Part shown: positions 12,479-23,390 of the stretch, piece by piece
Position numbering within the stretch: the first letter of the stretch is position 1
How the letters are laid out: each line of letters begins with the position of its first letter
NCBI GenBank assembly: GCA_028622995.1
Contig: JAJQJQ010000008.1
Span: 372,001-436,000 of the forward strand
Source of the DNA: Panagrolaimus kolymaensis
Taxonomy: Eukaryota; Nematoda; Chromadorea; Rhabditida; Panagrolaimidae
Length of the DNA stretch: 64,000 nt
Direction of reading: 5' to 3'
Notes under the pieces: generated by a model
Told to the model about the DNA's origin: nothing
The model's input: the letters and a program-made list of their open reading frames with translations, nothing else
Databases searched by the model: none
Position numbers and translations under genes: made by a program

Positions 12479-12951
12479 TATATTAAAAATCTCGAAACAA
12501 AGAATGGAAAGAAATACATCGATTAAAAAGCGAAAAAAAAAAACAATTTTTCGTGATTTTTAGACGCTCGCTTTATCTTTGTTTTTTTTAAAATTATTTT
12601 GTTTTTAGAACTTTGTGAATGAATGACGCACATATTTTTTGATGCACACCTTTTTTCCGTTCTTTCTTTTATTTGAAATTATTTTTTTGACGCAATAAAA
12701 ATATGTTTTGCAAAAACAATCTACATAAGTCCTTAATGATGAAGCTCTTAGGGTAGTTCTGGTAAAACTCGCTTTTATTTAAAGCATCCATTTTTTGTTT
12801 GTCATAATTTGTAAAGAAAGAAAAAAGGACAGCGAACAACAACAAAATTGATTTATGTGTTGCCAATGTATATAAAATTGGAACCAAAATTGGAGGTAAA
12901 CTCTCACTTTTTGGAATTTTTTTTTTCTATTAATATTTATGTTAATTTAAA
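12479..12951. other. Spacer between tandem copies A and B
   Basis: AT-rich spacer of 473 bp. No feature was seen beyond AT runs. Confidence 0.5.
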
Positions 12952-14952
12952 ATGTCAAAATTATTCTGTTTCCCTTCTCTTACTCCTCCGCAAAGACAAA
13001 TCAATGCCGAATTGCAACACGAAAATATAGTTAATGATATTCTTAATCGAATCCATAAAGCTAAAAATAGTGAAGGAAAACTAAAAATTTATTTAAAATT
13101 TTCTCAAAAATATTTTATTCCAAGATTAATTTGGTGGGAGTTTGAACGGGATACTCAGGATTTTCAATTTTATAAAGATGCAATGTATCATTTTTATTAT
13201 AATACGAAAATTGAAAATATTTATGTAAGTTTTTGAATTTATAGTTTTAAGAATACAAAATTCTGTTTTGGATATAATTTTTAGGGATATCATTTAAAAC
13301 TTTTGGAAAAAATTGCATATTTTCCCTTCGGGACATATCATGATTTGATTGAAAAGGACCATCCAATAATGAAAAAAATTGTCATTGAATTAACTTTTCC
13401 TCAAAAATATTTAAAAAACATTTTAATGTGGTATGAAGAATATTCATGTAAGTTGTTTCCTTACTTTCTGTAGATTGAAAATTTTTAAAAGTTTTAGCAA
13501 GTCCAATTTCTACCAAGTTAATTAAAAATGCAGAAAAAATGCAAAAACTTTACTGGAAAATTAAAGAAGCGGAAGATAATTTAGAAGAATGGTTGGAATG
13601 TTTAAAAGAAGCAAACGATAGTGAGTTTGTTAAACAAAATTTTGAGCAACAAATTGGTCGAAATTTAAATAATAAAAAGTTATGGAAATTATATATTTCT
13701 TACCTTCGAGAAACAGATCCAAAAGAAATGCTTCAAGTTTACTCAAAATATTGTAGATTTTTTTTGGATGATTTTGAAATGAAAAATGAATATAAAAATG
13801 CAACGGAAAAATATGGACCAGTTTTTGTTTCATGGAAAAATTCATTTGATTTTGAACATTACTCCCCGAAAGTTGTAGAAATTCGCGAACCTATAAACCC
13901 TGATTTTTCCCTTCCTTTAAAGAAACAGTTGAGTATTAATTTTTCTGAAGTTTTAAAAGTTTTTAATCAACGTTCTTCACCATTATTTCGATATATAATT
14001 GACTATGCAAAAACCCAACTTTATTCAAAGCTTCAAAAAACATGCAAATATTTCTTTTTTCAAAACCCTAAACTTTACTGTCATAGATTTCTTTATACTT
14101 TTTATGTTAAATATGATACACCTGTTCCTAAATTTTTGGAACACTCAATTCGTTTGTCTCCAGATTGCTCAAAACCATCATTAAAAGCTTTTGAAAACCG
14201 GAAACTTATTCTTATTTCGTCTTTAAAAATTTCTTATAACAGCCCAAGCTCAATTCTTTCCAATTTAATTAAAAATTATATTTATGAATGCCACGTAAAA
14301 TATATTTATATTTGCTGCCAAATTATTACCAAAGAGGAATTCCATTTTTTAACTCGCCACGGAAATGTTGAATCTTTTCAAATCATTAAAACAAGCATCC
14401 TTGAAGCAGAAAATGATAAATCAATTTCGTTGAAAGCAATTCTAAAAATGCTTCCAAAAATTCAAGTTTTTGAGTGGGTTTTTTCTATCAAAAAAATTGT
14501 AATTCCATCAACGGAATTTTTTGTGTCTTACAACGAAATTTTTTATAATATTTTTTAATGAAATTATTTTCTGAAAAATATTTTTAAAAATCTTTTTAGA
14601 ATTTTACAGCCCGAGCCTAATTTTATCCCAATTTTTGATGATTTATCTGAAATTAAATTGAGTAAAAACCTATTACATTTTTATTTTGAAAATGTAAGCA
14701 ATCAAATTTTTGCTCAAGATTTATGTAATTTTCTCGAAGTTAGTTAATTTAAAAAAAAGAATTTAACTTTAAAAGATAAAAATTCTTTTTTAGAAAAATA
14801 CAACTTATTTCACTGAGTTTAAATTAAATTTTGATCGCTATTTTAATTACAATTTTATAACCCATTTGGAAAAAGATGTTTCAAGAATGCTAAAGGAACG
14901 AAAGCCATTAAAAGAAATGCCAATTATTTCATTTCATCGAAATCATTTATAA
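12952..14952 (+). CDS. HAT-repeat (Prp39-like) plus F-box-like protein, copy B
   Basis: Exons 12952-13224, 13285-13447, 13498-14473, 14600-14738 and 14794-14952 give 569 residues. Introns lie at the same places and phases as in copy A, and the last two exons have the same lengths (139, 159 nt). Conserved landmarks are WWEFERD, FYKDAMYHFYYN, LMWYEEYS, KLWKLYISYLRETDPKEM, YSKYCRFFLDDFEMKNEYK and, at the F-box-like position, RYIIDYAKTQLYSKLQKTCKYFF. The exon 3 donor is GTGGGT, weaker than the GTAAGT of copy A, but it keeps the shared phase. The N-terminus is shorter than in A and lacks the Cys/Lys-rich stretch. The frame is intact, so copies A and B are the functional candidates of the family in this window. 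Cellular role unknown. Confidence 0.77.
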
Positions 14953-17229
14953 TTTTTATTTCTTCATATTTTGTTGGAACACAATTTTCTACTCAAATTT
15001 TCTTTTCATGTTTTATATTATTTTTTATTTTGAATATTGATTGTTATAAATAAAAATTTTAAGAATTTTTTCTGTGTCTTTGTTTATTTCAAATGTGTCA
15101 CAGCAAACAAGCTTTTTATTGTTCTCCATGAAAAAATTAAATGTCTGATTTCTTAATTCTAAAGTTTAGGAACCTTAAAGTTTTAATTACTTCTGAAAAT
15201 GTTGGCCATTTCAGGTGATATCAAAATTTCAAACAAAACTTTCGCAGAATTTTTTTTTCTACAAAAAATTCAATAAAAGCATCTTTTGTTATTTAAAAAC
15301 TATAAAATTTTATTTATGCCATCATCATAGCTTATTTCAAAGACGCGCAACCATAGTAATTCAAGTTATTTTTTTATCTTTCAAGATCTTTGCTTCTTCT
15401 TTTTTAAATATTTGGACTCCCACGACATGAAATAAGCAGAGCTCTCAAAGATCCACACAATTTCCGGATGATAAAAGCCCAAACACATTATTGGCACAAT
15501 TTTTTTTGAAACATTTTGAAATGCTTTGTTAAAAAAAATTTATGCCATCATCGAATTGGTGCAAGCATTTTAAAGGTGTCGTTCGGGCTTTTCAAAACTT
15601 GTAAAAAATTATTTAATCCTAGCCATTTTTCGAAAAAGGGATAAATTCTTGTACCAGCCCAGGCCACATTTTGATTCTTGTTCCAACATATTCGGTTTAT
15701 CTAAAAGACGCAGAGCCATAGTGATTCTCACTATTTTTCATGTCTTTTTATTCATTTTTTTCTTTTCTTTGAAAAATATTTTCTTCAAACATCATTTTTT
15801 AAATACATTAAAAAAGGAATTGGAGAAGCTTGAAAATAAAGATAACAAAAAACTTTGACGTTACAGTACATTATGAAAAAAAGTAGTAAAATCCAATTCA
15901 AATTTTAATTTAACTTGCTTATTCTATGAACTTTTTAAAGCTATATTTGCTTTTTTTAAATCCAATAAAATAACACTTCTTAGAAAAATTTAAAGAAAAA
16001 AAGAGACATCTAATTAATCATACAAAAGAAGATCGTGAATACCAAAACAAAGAAAGACAATGATTGATTAATTAGTCGCGTCAATTCATAAACTAAAAAA
16101 CTTTTCCAGGGTTGTCAAAAAAATAAAATTTTAAATTTTAAATTGCTTTAACTTTAAAGTTTCTTGACCTTTAAAAAAAATATCTATGTCAAGTCTAGAA
16201 GAGAAAAGAAAATATGCGTGTAAAAAAAACTTCTAAAAAAATTAGATCACTTTTCACAAACAAAAACCTTTAATTTTTTTTAAGGTTGCTAATGGTTAAA
16301 CAGAAAAAAAATTGGAGCATTTTGGATGTAAGAATAATAATCCATCAACAAAAAGTTCGGAGGCTATGGTTCTTAATTTTTATGAATTTAAATTAAAGAA
16401 AAAATGGAAATAAATTTTTATAGTTTTTTGATTCACTTTTTAATCTCACAAAAAATTAATTCGTGGAAGTTCATTAAAGGCATAAATGTCAAATTCTACA
16501 TTAAATCTTTAAATCAATTATCGCTTGCATTATTTTTTCGTCCTTTTTAAATGGCTTTTCATAAATCTGCTTTATTAATTTTTGATTTTGCAAAATAAAA
16601 AAAATTTATTTTAAAAAAAAGTTGGATACTTTTTTTTGTATTTTGACTTCGAATTATTTCTTTTAATCGTCAATAAAAATCGACATAGGTATTCGCTTCC
16701 GGCGTGGGTTATCAAATATTGAAACTCAAACCCAATCATTACCCTTCCGATTGCAACCTTTGACTACAATTTTTTGAAATTTTTCCAAAAACAATAAAAT
16801 AAAACAAAAATTTACATTTTTTTTTCATTGGTTTCAAATTTTGGGAGAAAATAGCGAGTTTTTAAATTTTAAATTAATTAAATCTTTTTTGGTGGGAATT
16901 TTATTTGGTGTTTTTGGGTAAAAAAGTAAATATGTAATGTTTTAATTAAATAATTTATTGTAAATTAATTTCCACAATAAATCACTATTATAAATATTTA
17001 TGAAGAAAAAATAAATAAATTTAATGTTCGCAAAATTTTATTGGAAAAAAATAAGAGAGCGACCGACGACAATAATCGCAATTTCTTTTCACCTTTGTGC
17101 GTGCGTTCTCTTTTTTTTTTCCATAATTCTATGGTTGAAAAAGAGAGTGAGCAACAACAGAAAAACCCAAACGCAGCCTTTCTTTTATTTTTTATCAAAA
17201 TATATGGAAAGATTTTGGTTTTTATCATT
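14953..17229. other. Long non-coding stretch upstream of SL1/5S cluster
   Basis: 2.3 kb of AT-rich DNA. Two diverged similar stretches occur (GCCATCATC at about 15317 and 15543; AAAGACGC..CCATAGT at about 15341 and 15704), suggesting an old degraded repeat. No exon with splice signals was found. The segment just upstream of 17230 must contain the SL1 promoter (a proximal sequence element is expected 40-70 bp upstream), but I cannot name its bases with confidence. Confidence 0.5.
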
Positions 17230-17340
17230 GGTTTAATTACCCAAAGTTTGAGGTAATCATTAAATTCCAGCTCTTTTATTAGTGGCTTGGAAAAGTTTAA
17301 ATAAATTTTGGAAAGTTTTACTTTTTACAAAGTGAAACAA
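17230..17340 (+). ncRNA. SL1: SL1 spliced-leader RNA (variant)
   Basis: The sequence starts GGTTTAATTACCC, then AAA, then GTTTGAG followed by the splice donor GGTAA. Compared with the canonical 22-nt nematode SL1 exon there is one extra A after CCC, making a 23-nt exon (17230-17252). Downstream are an Sm-binding site AATTTTGG (17304-17311) and a 7-bp hairpin (GTTTTAC at 17315-17321 with GTGAAAC at 17332-17338). This is the known order in SL RNAs: exon, donor, stems, Sm site, 3' stem. The RNA donates its 5' exon to pre-mRNAs by trans-splicing, as an Sm-class snRNP. The 3' end is approximate. The 5S gene lies 87 bp away on the other strand. Confidence 0.9.
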
Positions 17341-17420
17341 AAAATATTATAAAACCAAAAAAGCATTACATTAATTTATTAGTAGAAAATGCAAAAAAAT
17401 TTAAATTTTAAGAAAAAAAA

Positions 17421-17427
17421 GAAAAAA
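17421..17427 (-). terminator. RNA polymerase III terminator of 5S gene
   Basis: Read on the minus strand the 5S gene is followed at once by TTTTTTC, a T-run sufficient to stop RNA polymerase III. Confidence 0.8.
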
Positions 17428-17545
17428 GCTTGGAGCACTCGAGATTCCCAGGAGGTCTCCCATCCAAGTACTAATCGAGCCCAGCAGTGCTTAACTTGCC
17501 AGATCGGACTGGATGGCGTTCTTTCACAGCGGTATGACCCCAAGC
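17428..17545 (-). rRNA. 5S ribosomal RNA
   Basis: Read on the minus strand, this 118-nt segment begins GCTTGG and ends CCAAGC, a perfect closing stem (helix I). Inside are the conserved 5S landmarks: CGCCATCC.GTCCGATCT, AAGTTAAGC, then TTAGTACTTGGATGGGAGAC (the polymerase III C box and loop E region) and CCTGGGAATC. The internal promoter, both ends and the T-run terminator are intact, so the gene appears functional. It is the 5S component of the large ribosomal subunit. It is a single copy here rather than part of a visible tandem array and is divergently oriented relative to the SL1 gene. Confidence 0.96.
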
Positions 17546-18204
17546 GAATGTCTTACATTTTCTCTTGCTTTTATAGGAACGATAAAGAAAATGGAAAAAA
17601 TGAATGCAATAAAAAAAGAAATGACTCAAAAAGTGCATTTTTTCAGACCAAAATTAATGTTTGATGAAAGATAAATTTAACTAAATTAAATTTTGAGATA
17701 ATGTACTTTTTAGAAAAAGCGATTGGTTTGTAAATATATTGTATTTATTTGACCATAATTTTTTAAATTTTTAAATCAAAAAAAAGGCAACCAATTTGAT
17801 CTAATCTTTTTTTGTAAATGCTTTTTATTGGTTTGATTAATTAAAATTTTTTGTATTGAAATAAGTTTAATATTTTTACTAAATTTGGAAAGATCTTCAT
17901 TTTCCGATGACGAAAGCTGACACAATATTGCACAATATTTTGCAATGTAAAAAACAAAAAAACAAATAAATTGTATGCCATTGGCTTTCATCTCAAAGAA
18001 TGGCTTCCAAGGTGATCCAATTATTTTACAAAGAAAAATTTTTTAATGCTGCCTTTTTTATTTCTTTTTATTTTAAACATTTGGACGACTCTGACCTTGA
18101 TGTTTGCTGCTAAAAACCACAAAGACCGGTGACAAAGGCTGACACAAAAATGGTACTTTTTTTTGAAAATTTCATAAAAAATCGCAATCGATTTCGCTTA
18201 AAAT
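17546..18204. other. Intergenic
   Basis: AT-rich, no gene recognised between the 5S gene and the 3' end of the lysozyme locus. Confidence 0.5.
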
Positions 18205-20058
18205 TTACAAAATAATTAAACCTAATAAACAACGTAAAATTACAGCAAAAAATGTGAAAGAAAAATTAAAAACATTTTTAATTAAAGAATATCGTTTGCT
18301 TTCCTTATTTTTAGTTTCATCAATATGAAATTGCATTTTTTGAGAATAGTGTTGGCCATTTCGTGATGGAAAATAATTATAATCCATTTTTGTTATATCA
18401 CAAGGACCATGAACATTACCTTGAAATTGATGTATGGATGGAGTTTTCCATCCACCAAATGGAACGAAATCATCAAAGCTCTGAAAAAATATTTTTTAAT
18501 TTTATGAACCTCACAGCGTAATCATGGCGGAGTAAAAATGGAAAGCAGACGATCCCTTTTGCATGTTGCCAAAATGCCAAACAAAGGCAAAAGCAATGAC
18601 TTTTTTTTATGAAAGCAACATCGAATGTTTCATATTGGCGATAAAACTACTAAATTAAAGATGCAAATAATATTTTTTATTATCAAAAAGTGTACCAAAT
18701 ACTTATATAATATCTCATGATAGATTTCATCCAAAAATTCTCAATTTTTAAGTGTCCCTAAGTAAAGATTCGATGCATCAAAACTTGCAAAAAGTTACGT
18801 TAAGAAATTTTTTTTATTTTTCTATGAAATTCAAATTTGATTGCACGAAAAGATAGATAATAATCTAACTTAAAAAATGCCTGGAACAGAATTTTTATTA
18901 AACCCATCTCTGATTTTTTAATAATTATTAACATCACTTCGATGGTAAAAAAAACTAGTTTTTAGTCGATGTTGCAAAAAGATACGTTAAGAAAATTTTT
19001 TTATTTTTTTATCATATTGAAATCTGCTGGCGCGAAACGATAGATATAAATGTAACTTAGGAAATGCCTGGAACAGAATTTTTTTAAAGGGATTCTGGAT
19101 TTTTTAATTATTCGTTAACTATAAGAAACTACAAAAAAATCCAAAAAATGCATGATTTCTTTCGATTTCCCCTTTCCTTTTGCTTTCCTTTGGTCTCTTA
19201 ACGCGATTGAGCTTGTCCATTTCTACTCCGCCTTTGATTGAAAATGATTGCGCTGTGACCTTTGAATATTTAAAAGTAAGGTTGCAAATACGAAAAAAAA
19301 AATTTCGTGGATTAGAGTTGCAAAAACTTTTCGAAAAGAAAAATAAATTACGAATTCATTTTTTTTATAATTTTTTCAAAGCATACTTTTTTGCATTTTT
19401 TTAACTTTTCTGAATATTTCTTATTTAATTTCCAGCATTTAAAAAAGTTTCACAGTAATTCTGATTATTTTTCTCGCATTTTCACCTCCATTTTTAAAAA
19501 GATATGTCCATAACTTAAACTTTTATTATTCCAGTGTGCATACCATAAAGGTTTATTAGCGGCTCCATTCCAATTAATCGAAACTATTTCATTCCAATTA
19601 TATTTACTTGTATAAATTCCAAATTTAATTCCCATCGTTTCGCCTTGTTTTAAAAGTTCGGTTATAAACTTTTGATTATAACTTTTATATTTCGGCCATT
19701 CATTTATTTGAATATCCAACCAAAAAATATCCACTTTTGCACCTGCTTCTTTTACTTTTTAAATTGCAATTTCAATTTGATCTTTTGGGGCTGAACAATT
19801 TTTTCGAAGGCAATGAAAAATATATGCATCCACATATTTCCAACCAGCTGCACGAGCATTTTGAATATTTTGTATTCCATTAACATCAGGAACACCGATG
19901 GATCGATAAATTCGACCAATATAAAATGAAAAACCATTCTGCGCTAAACATTTAAATCCATCAACAGAGACATCTTGAATTCCATCAAAACCAAGTAAAC
20001 CTTCGGTAAATTTAAATAAAAAAGCATAACAAAATATAATAATGAAGAAAATTTTCAT
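18205..20058 (-). pseudogene. GH25 lysozyme with in-frame stop (two exons)
   Basis: The exon from 20058 to 19486 starts with a signal peptide (MKIFFIIIFCYAFLFKF) and carries GH25 landmarks of nematode lysozymes: GFDGIQDVS, NARAAGWKYVDAYIF, DIFWLDIQ and PLWYAHWNN. The second exon (18480-18205) supplies the C-terminal strand, [19 protein letters not shown] and MDYNYFP, plus an unusual tail of about 55 residues with a hydrophobic stretch. A GTGAAA donor at 19485 matches phase 0 of the second exon, leaving about a dozen residues extra at the junction. A TAA at 19759-19761 interrupts the barrel between QIEIAI and KVKEAG, where the family has a polar residue. Intact members cleave bacterial peptidoglycan in innate defence; this one is probably non-functional unless the stop is read through. 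Confidence 0.82.
18785..19115. repeat. Diverged 187-bp tandem duplication in lysozyme intron
   Basis: TTGCAAAAAG at 18785 recurs at 18972, and GCCTGGAACAGAA at 18879 recurs at 19066, both at a spacing of 187 bp. Sequence between these anchors is similar with many substitutions. The second copy fades after about 19115. The pair lies within the roughly 1-kb intron of the lysozyme locus. No coding content. Confidence 0.75.
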
Positions 20059-21089
20059 AATTCTTAAAGTTGTAAACGGTAGCTTTTAGAAACTTTGTTT
20101 ATTAAATCTATCGCAGGAGGAACAATGGTGTTTTATTATAAAAAGCAAAAGCAAACAAGTAAAAGCTTCAAACACAACCGTTTAAGGAATTTGATAAACT
20201 GATAAGAATTTTTTATAGTTTAACACTAGCAAAAAAAAAGTAGGGAAAAAGCACTTAGAAACATCAAAAACATAAAAGCACTTCTTAATTTATCAATGCT
20301 TTCATTGTTTCTTCGTGCCGCAAAATAACAACTACCAAGAACCATAAATAAATGGGAGTCATCGTTTTTTTAAAGTAAACAAAGTAAAACAAAATTAGAA
20401 AACCTGAATAATGCTTTATGTTAGTTCATAGAAATCCAGGTAGTGTGATAAGTTTAAGTTAACGGTGATTCAAGAAAATATCATACTAACAACGGCCGAG
20501 ATATTTTGATACAAATGATTATAACAAAAACATGTTTGTCTTATGGAACAAAAAACTAGTTGTAACTTCAGAAAACAAAAATAATGTTTGTCATTTTATT
20601 TGATAACTGCCATGTCTCGAGATAAGCAAAATCAAGGATAGCTTGAAAATTTTCTTTTCATTTATGCAAAATTATAAATGCCATTTCACATGGCTTGCCA
20701 TTCCTGCATTTCCATGTCTTTATGCTGCTATCGGATAAGCTATATAGCTAATGAAAGTACTTTGTGCTAAACAGCCGCTGATATTAGAAACTATTAGTGT
20801 ATCAAAACTGTAAGGTTATATTTTACATTAATCTTCCATAATAGAACACTTTTCGCAGCAATATCACTTTCGAAACAACATTAGAGCAACAAAAATCTCA
20901 TTATTACTACCAATAAAAGGAAAATAAACGAGAGGCATCATTCACTTTACATAAAAAAAAACTTTTATGATAACAATGTAAAACTAAAAAGCAAAATGAC
21001 CAACATTTAGAGATCAAAAAAAGCATAAAAATCCATAGTTAAACAACAATAATCAAAAGAAACATAAAAGATACACACATATGCAATAA
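20059..21089. other. Intergenic, lysozyme upstream region and TRMT112 3' flank
   Basis: A-rich, about 1 kb. It must contain the lysozyme promoter. No open exon or repeat was recognised. Confidence 0.5.
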
Positions 21090-21637
21090 TCATTCAACTT
21101 CATCTTCATTTGCAAGCATATTTGGTATTGAATCACGAATAACAAATTTTCGACCAGTTTCAGGGCATTCCAATTCGCCATCAACAACATTGATACAATT
21201 GAGAAGTTTGTAAGCCTAAAAAATAGTATGTACATATAAATTAGATCAAATAAGTCCAAGAAAGCATAAGAGTGAACAATGAAAGAATATAACGAAGAAG
21301 CAAAGACTTACAGCATTCAAGAAAGTTTCATTATTTTCCCAATCACTTGGTAATTCATTTGGGAATTCAATATTTCCAATATTTGTAATTCTTCCAGCTT
21401 CAGCAAGAACAGGATATTCAACTTTTTGAAGCATTTTCTTAGTAAAATCGGCATCAAATTCTGATTCAATCATCTAAAAAATGATAAGAAAATTATATAT
21501 GTTTCAACGACAAAGAAAAAAAATGTACGTTAAAAGAAACTTACTTCAGCTTTGGTAACTCGGAGAATCAACGGATAACCAACTTTGACATTCTTTAAAA
21601 ATGATGATGATAGAAAATTATGAGTTAGAAGCTTCAT
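21090..21637 (-). CDS. TRMT112: TRMT112 homologue (methyltransferase activator)
   Basis: Exons 21637-21545, 21473-21312 and 21215-21090 join in phase 0 to 126 residues, essentially the human length. The start [11 protein letters not shown] is the family N-terminus. The C-terminal zinc-binding/knuckle region reads [20 protein letters not shown] followed by ML, as in eukaryotic Trm112, which often keeps only part of the zinc Cys set. Family knowledge: small obligate partner that stabilises several SAM-dependent methyltransferases acting on tRNA, rRNA (Bud23) and release factor eRF1 (HemK2). It is encoded on the same strand as the BTB gene, about 550 bp downstream of it. No defect; likely an essential housekeeping gene. 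Confidence 0.95.
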
Positions 21638-22186
21638 TATTTGATTTGATTTTGATAGAATTCTTTGAAGGATGATAAAACTAAAAACTAAAACTTTGGA
21701 GAAAATAAAATTGGTTTGCTATGCATTGGCTTTAGGACACATGTAGCCAGTGGCAAGCGTTCCATCAAAAACTAATGAAATGTTGCTAACGGTGTTGTTA
21801 GTATTGAAGGGCAGCATTAAGGAAAACCGGTTCAAGCAAGCCACTATTAGCTTGGTCGAAGTTAACGAGAAGAAAGTGCATTACAGTATTAATCTTGTTT
21901 GCTTGTTTGCAATAGCACCCAATAGTGTGCATTAAAAGAATGTACTAACTCGAAAAACAATGAAGCAATTTGGAGAGACAATAAAAGAAATGAAAACAAT
22001 GAAACATAAAAGCTCATGGATACATACTTATGTCCTCCTTGAACAACAAAATTTCCAACATTACAAAAAAAAACTTTTACATTTATTAAACTTTAATGGC
22101 AAAATCAAAAAACAAGACAAAAAAGATATTAAAATAACAAGTTAAAAACAGAAACAAGAAGAGGCTTTGTTCATATTGACCAAACA
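21638..22186. other. Intergenic between TRMT112 and BTB gene
   Basis: 549 bp separating two minus-strand genes. Slightly less AT-rich than the surroundings near 21730-21930, but open frames there lack splice or homology support. Confidence 0.5.
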
Positions 22187-23390
22187 TCATTTGTTTAGTC
22201 TTTCAATTCGCCAACGGTTGAAAGGCACACCATCAATTCGTTTAACTTGCATTGGATCAGTTTTACAGGCAATCCATGCTGCGACCATCTTTCTTGTTTC
22301 TCGGTCATTGTGAAATTTGGCAAGTTCAAGTCGAATAGGAGCATTTTCATTAGTCAATGTTTGAGCTAATAATTGACGAGTATAATCCTAAAAACAATAT
22401 GGGTATAATAAGAGTATGAAACAAGCAAGTAAAATAAACATACGATGAAGCTTTTACTTTTGTATTCTCTTGCAATCTTGTAAAGTTCGACGGCAGCTTT
22501 GCGAGAATTCTTGATGCGATCGGTGGTGAAGAATTCAACCATCTTTTCAACAATTTCTGGATCATAAGAAGCGATAACCACTTGATTTTTCTTTGATCTT
22601 CTGGAGGTTTTCGATGTAAGCATGTTATTGAAGACCGAGGAACGCGCTTGAAGGATAAGCTTCTTTACCTAAAACATGAATATTGTATAACCTTTGAACA
22701 ACTATAGCGAAAAGAAAAATACCTTGAATTCTTGACCTTTGCATACAATGATAACATCTTCTTTGTATTCTTTATCAACATAAGCAAGTAAGATTTCTTT
22801 TGCACATGTTGCAAGTTTATGAGATTCGCCATTAAAGACAAAAATTCCAGCATGTGATAACATCAAATGTTGACGTAAATCATCGACAAGAGGCCTTGGA
22901 TCATAATAGATGTTCTTCCGAAGGCAAAAGGTATATTCAAAATCGTCAGCTTTGACAGAATGAACTAAAAAATGATAAACATTAAACAACTGAGACAAGA
23001 ATGGAAGAAAATAAACTTACAAAGTGATGGCAGAGCTGTCCAACGATCATTTTGAAATAATTCCATTTCATATTTTTCCATTTCTGATAATGATCTTCTT
23101 AGTTGTTTGAATGTTCGAAGTTGAATCACTACAGCTCTATCACATCTTGGATCATATAGTTGCACTTTCGGACTATAGTAATAAATACCATAGAATTCAC
23201 TTCTTTTAGTCTTCTTGAAATCTTTGATGATCCATTGAGCATTGATGACGAGTTTTCCCTGAAAAATCAGGAACATCAGTGAGAAAGAACTATGAACCAA
23301 AAAACAGCATTGAAGAAATGATGTAAAAGAACTTACATCTAATGTAGCCGGTAAAAGAATCAACGAATTGTCTTTAGATGATTCACTCAT
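22187..23390 (-). CDS. BTB/POZ-domain protein
   Basis: Five exons (23390-23337, 23258-23021, 22964-22723, 22668-22444, 22387-22187) splice in frame to 319 residues. The BTB fold occupies about residues 160-255: EDVIIVCKGQEFKVKKLIL, then QARSSVFNNML, VVIASYDPEIVEKMVEFF and AAVELYKIAREYKSKSF. This matches the D-V-x-L-x-V / HK-x-L-x-A-R-S-x-V-F layout of SPOP/MATH-BTB type domains. The C-terminal 65 residues resemble the helical extension after BTB (LLAQTLTNENAPIRLELAKF). The N-terminal 150 residues are not a recognisable MATH domain. BTB proteins of this type often bring substrates to Cullin-3 ubiquitin ligases; that role is inference. No defect was seen. Confidence 0.82.

Noticed and set aside
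16998..17256. Overlapping open frames on both strands just before the SL1 gene
   Set aside because: Low complexity, overlapping each other, and one runs through the SL1 exon itself.
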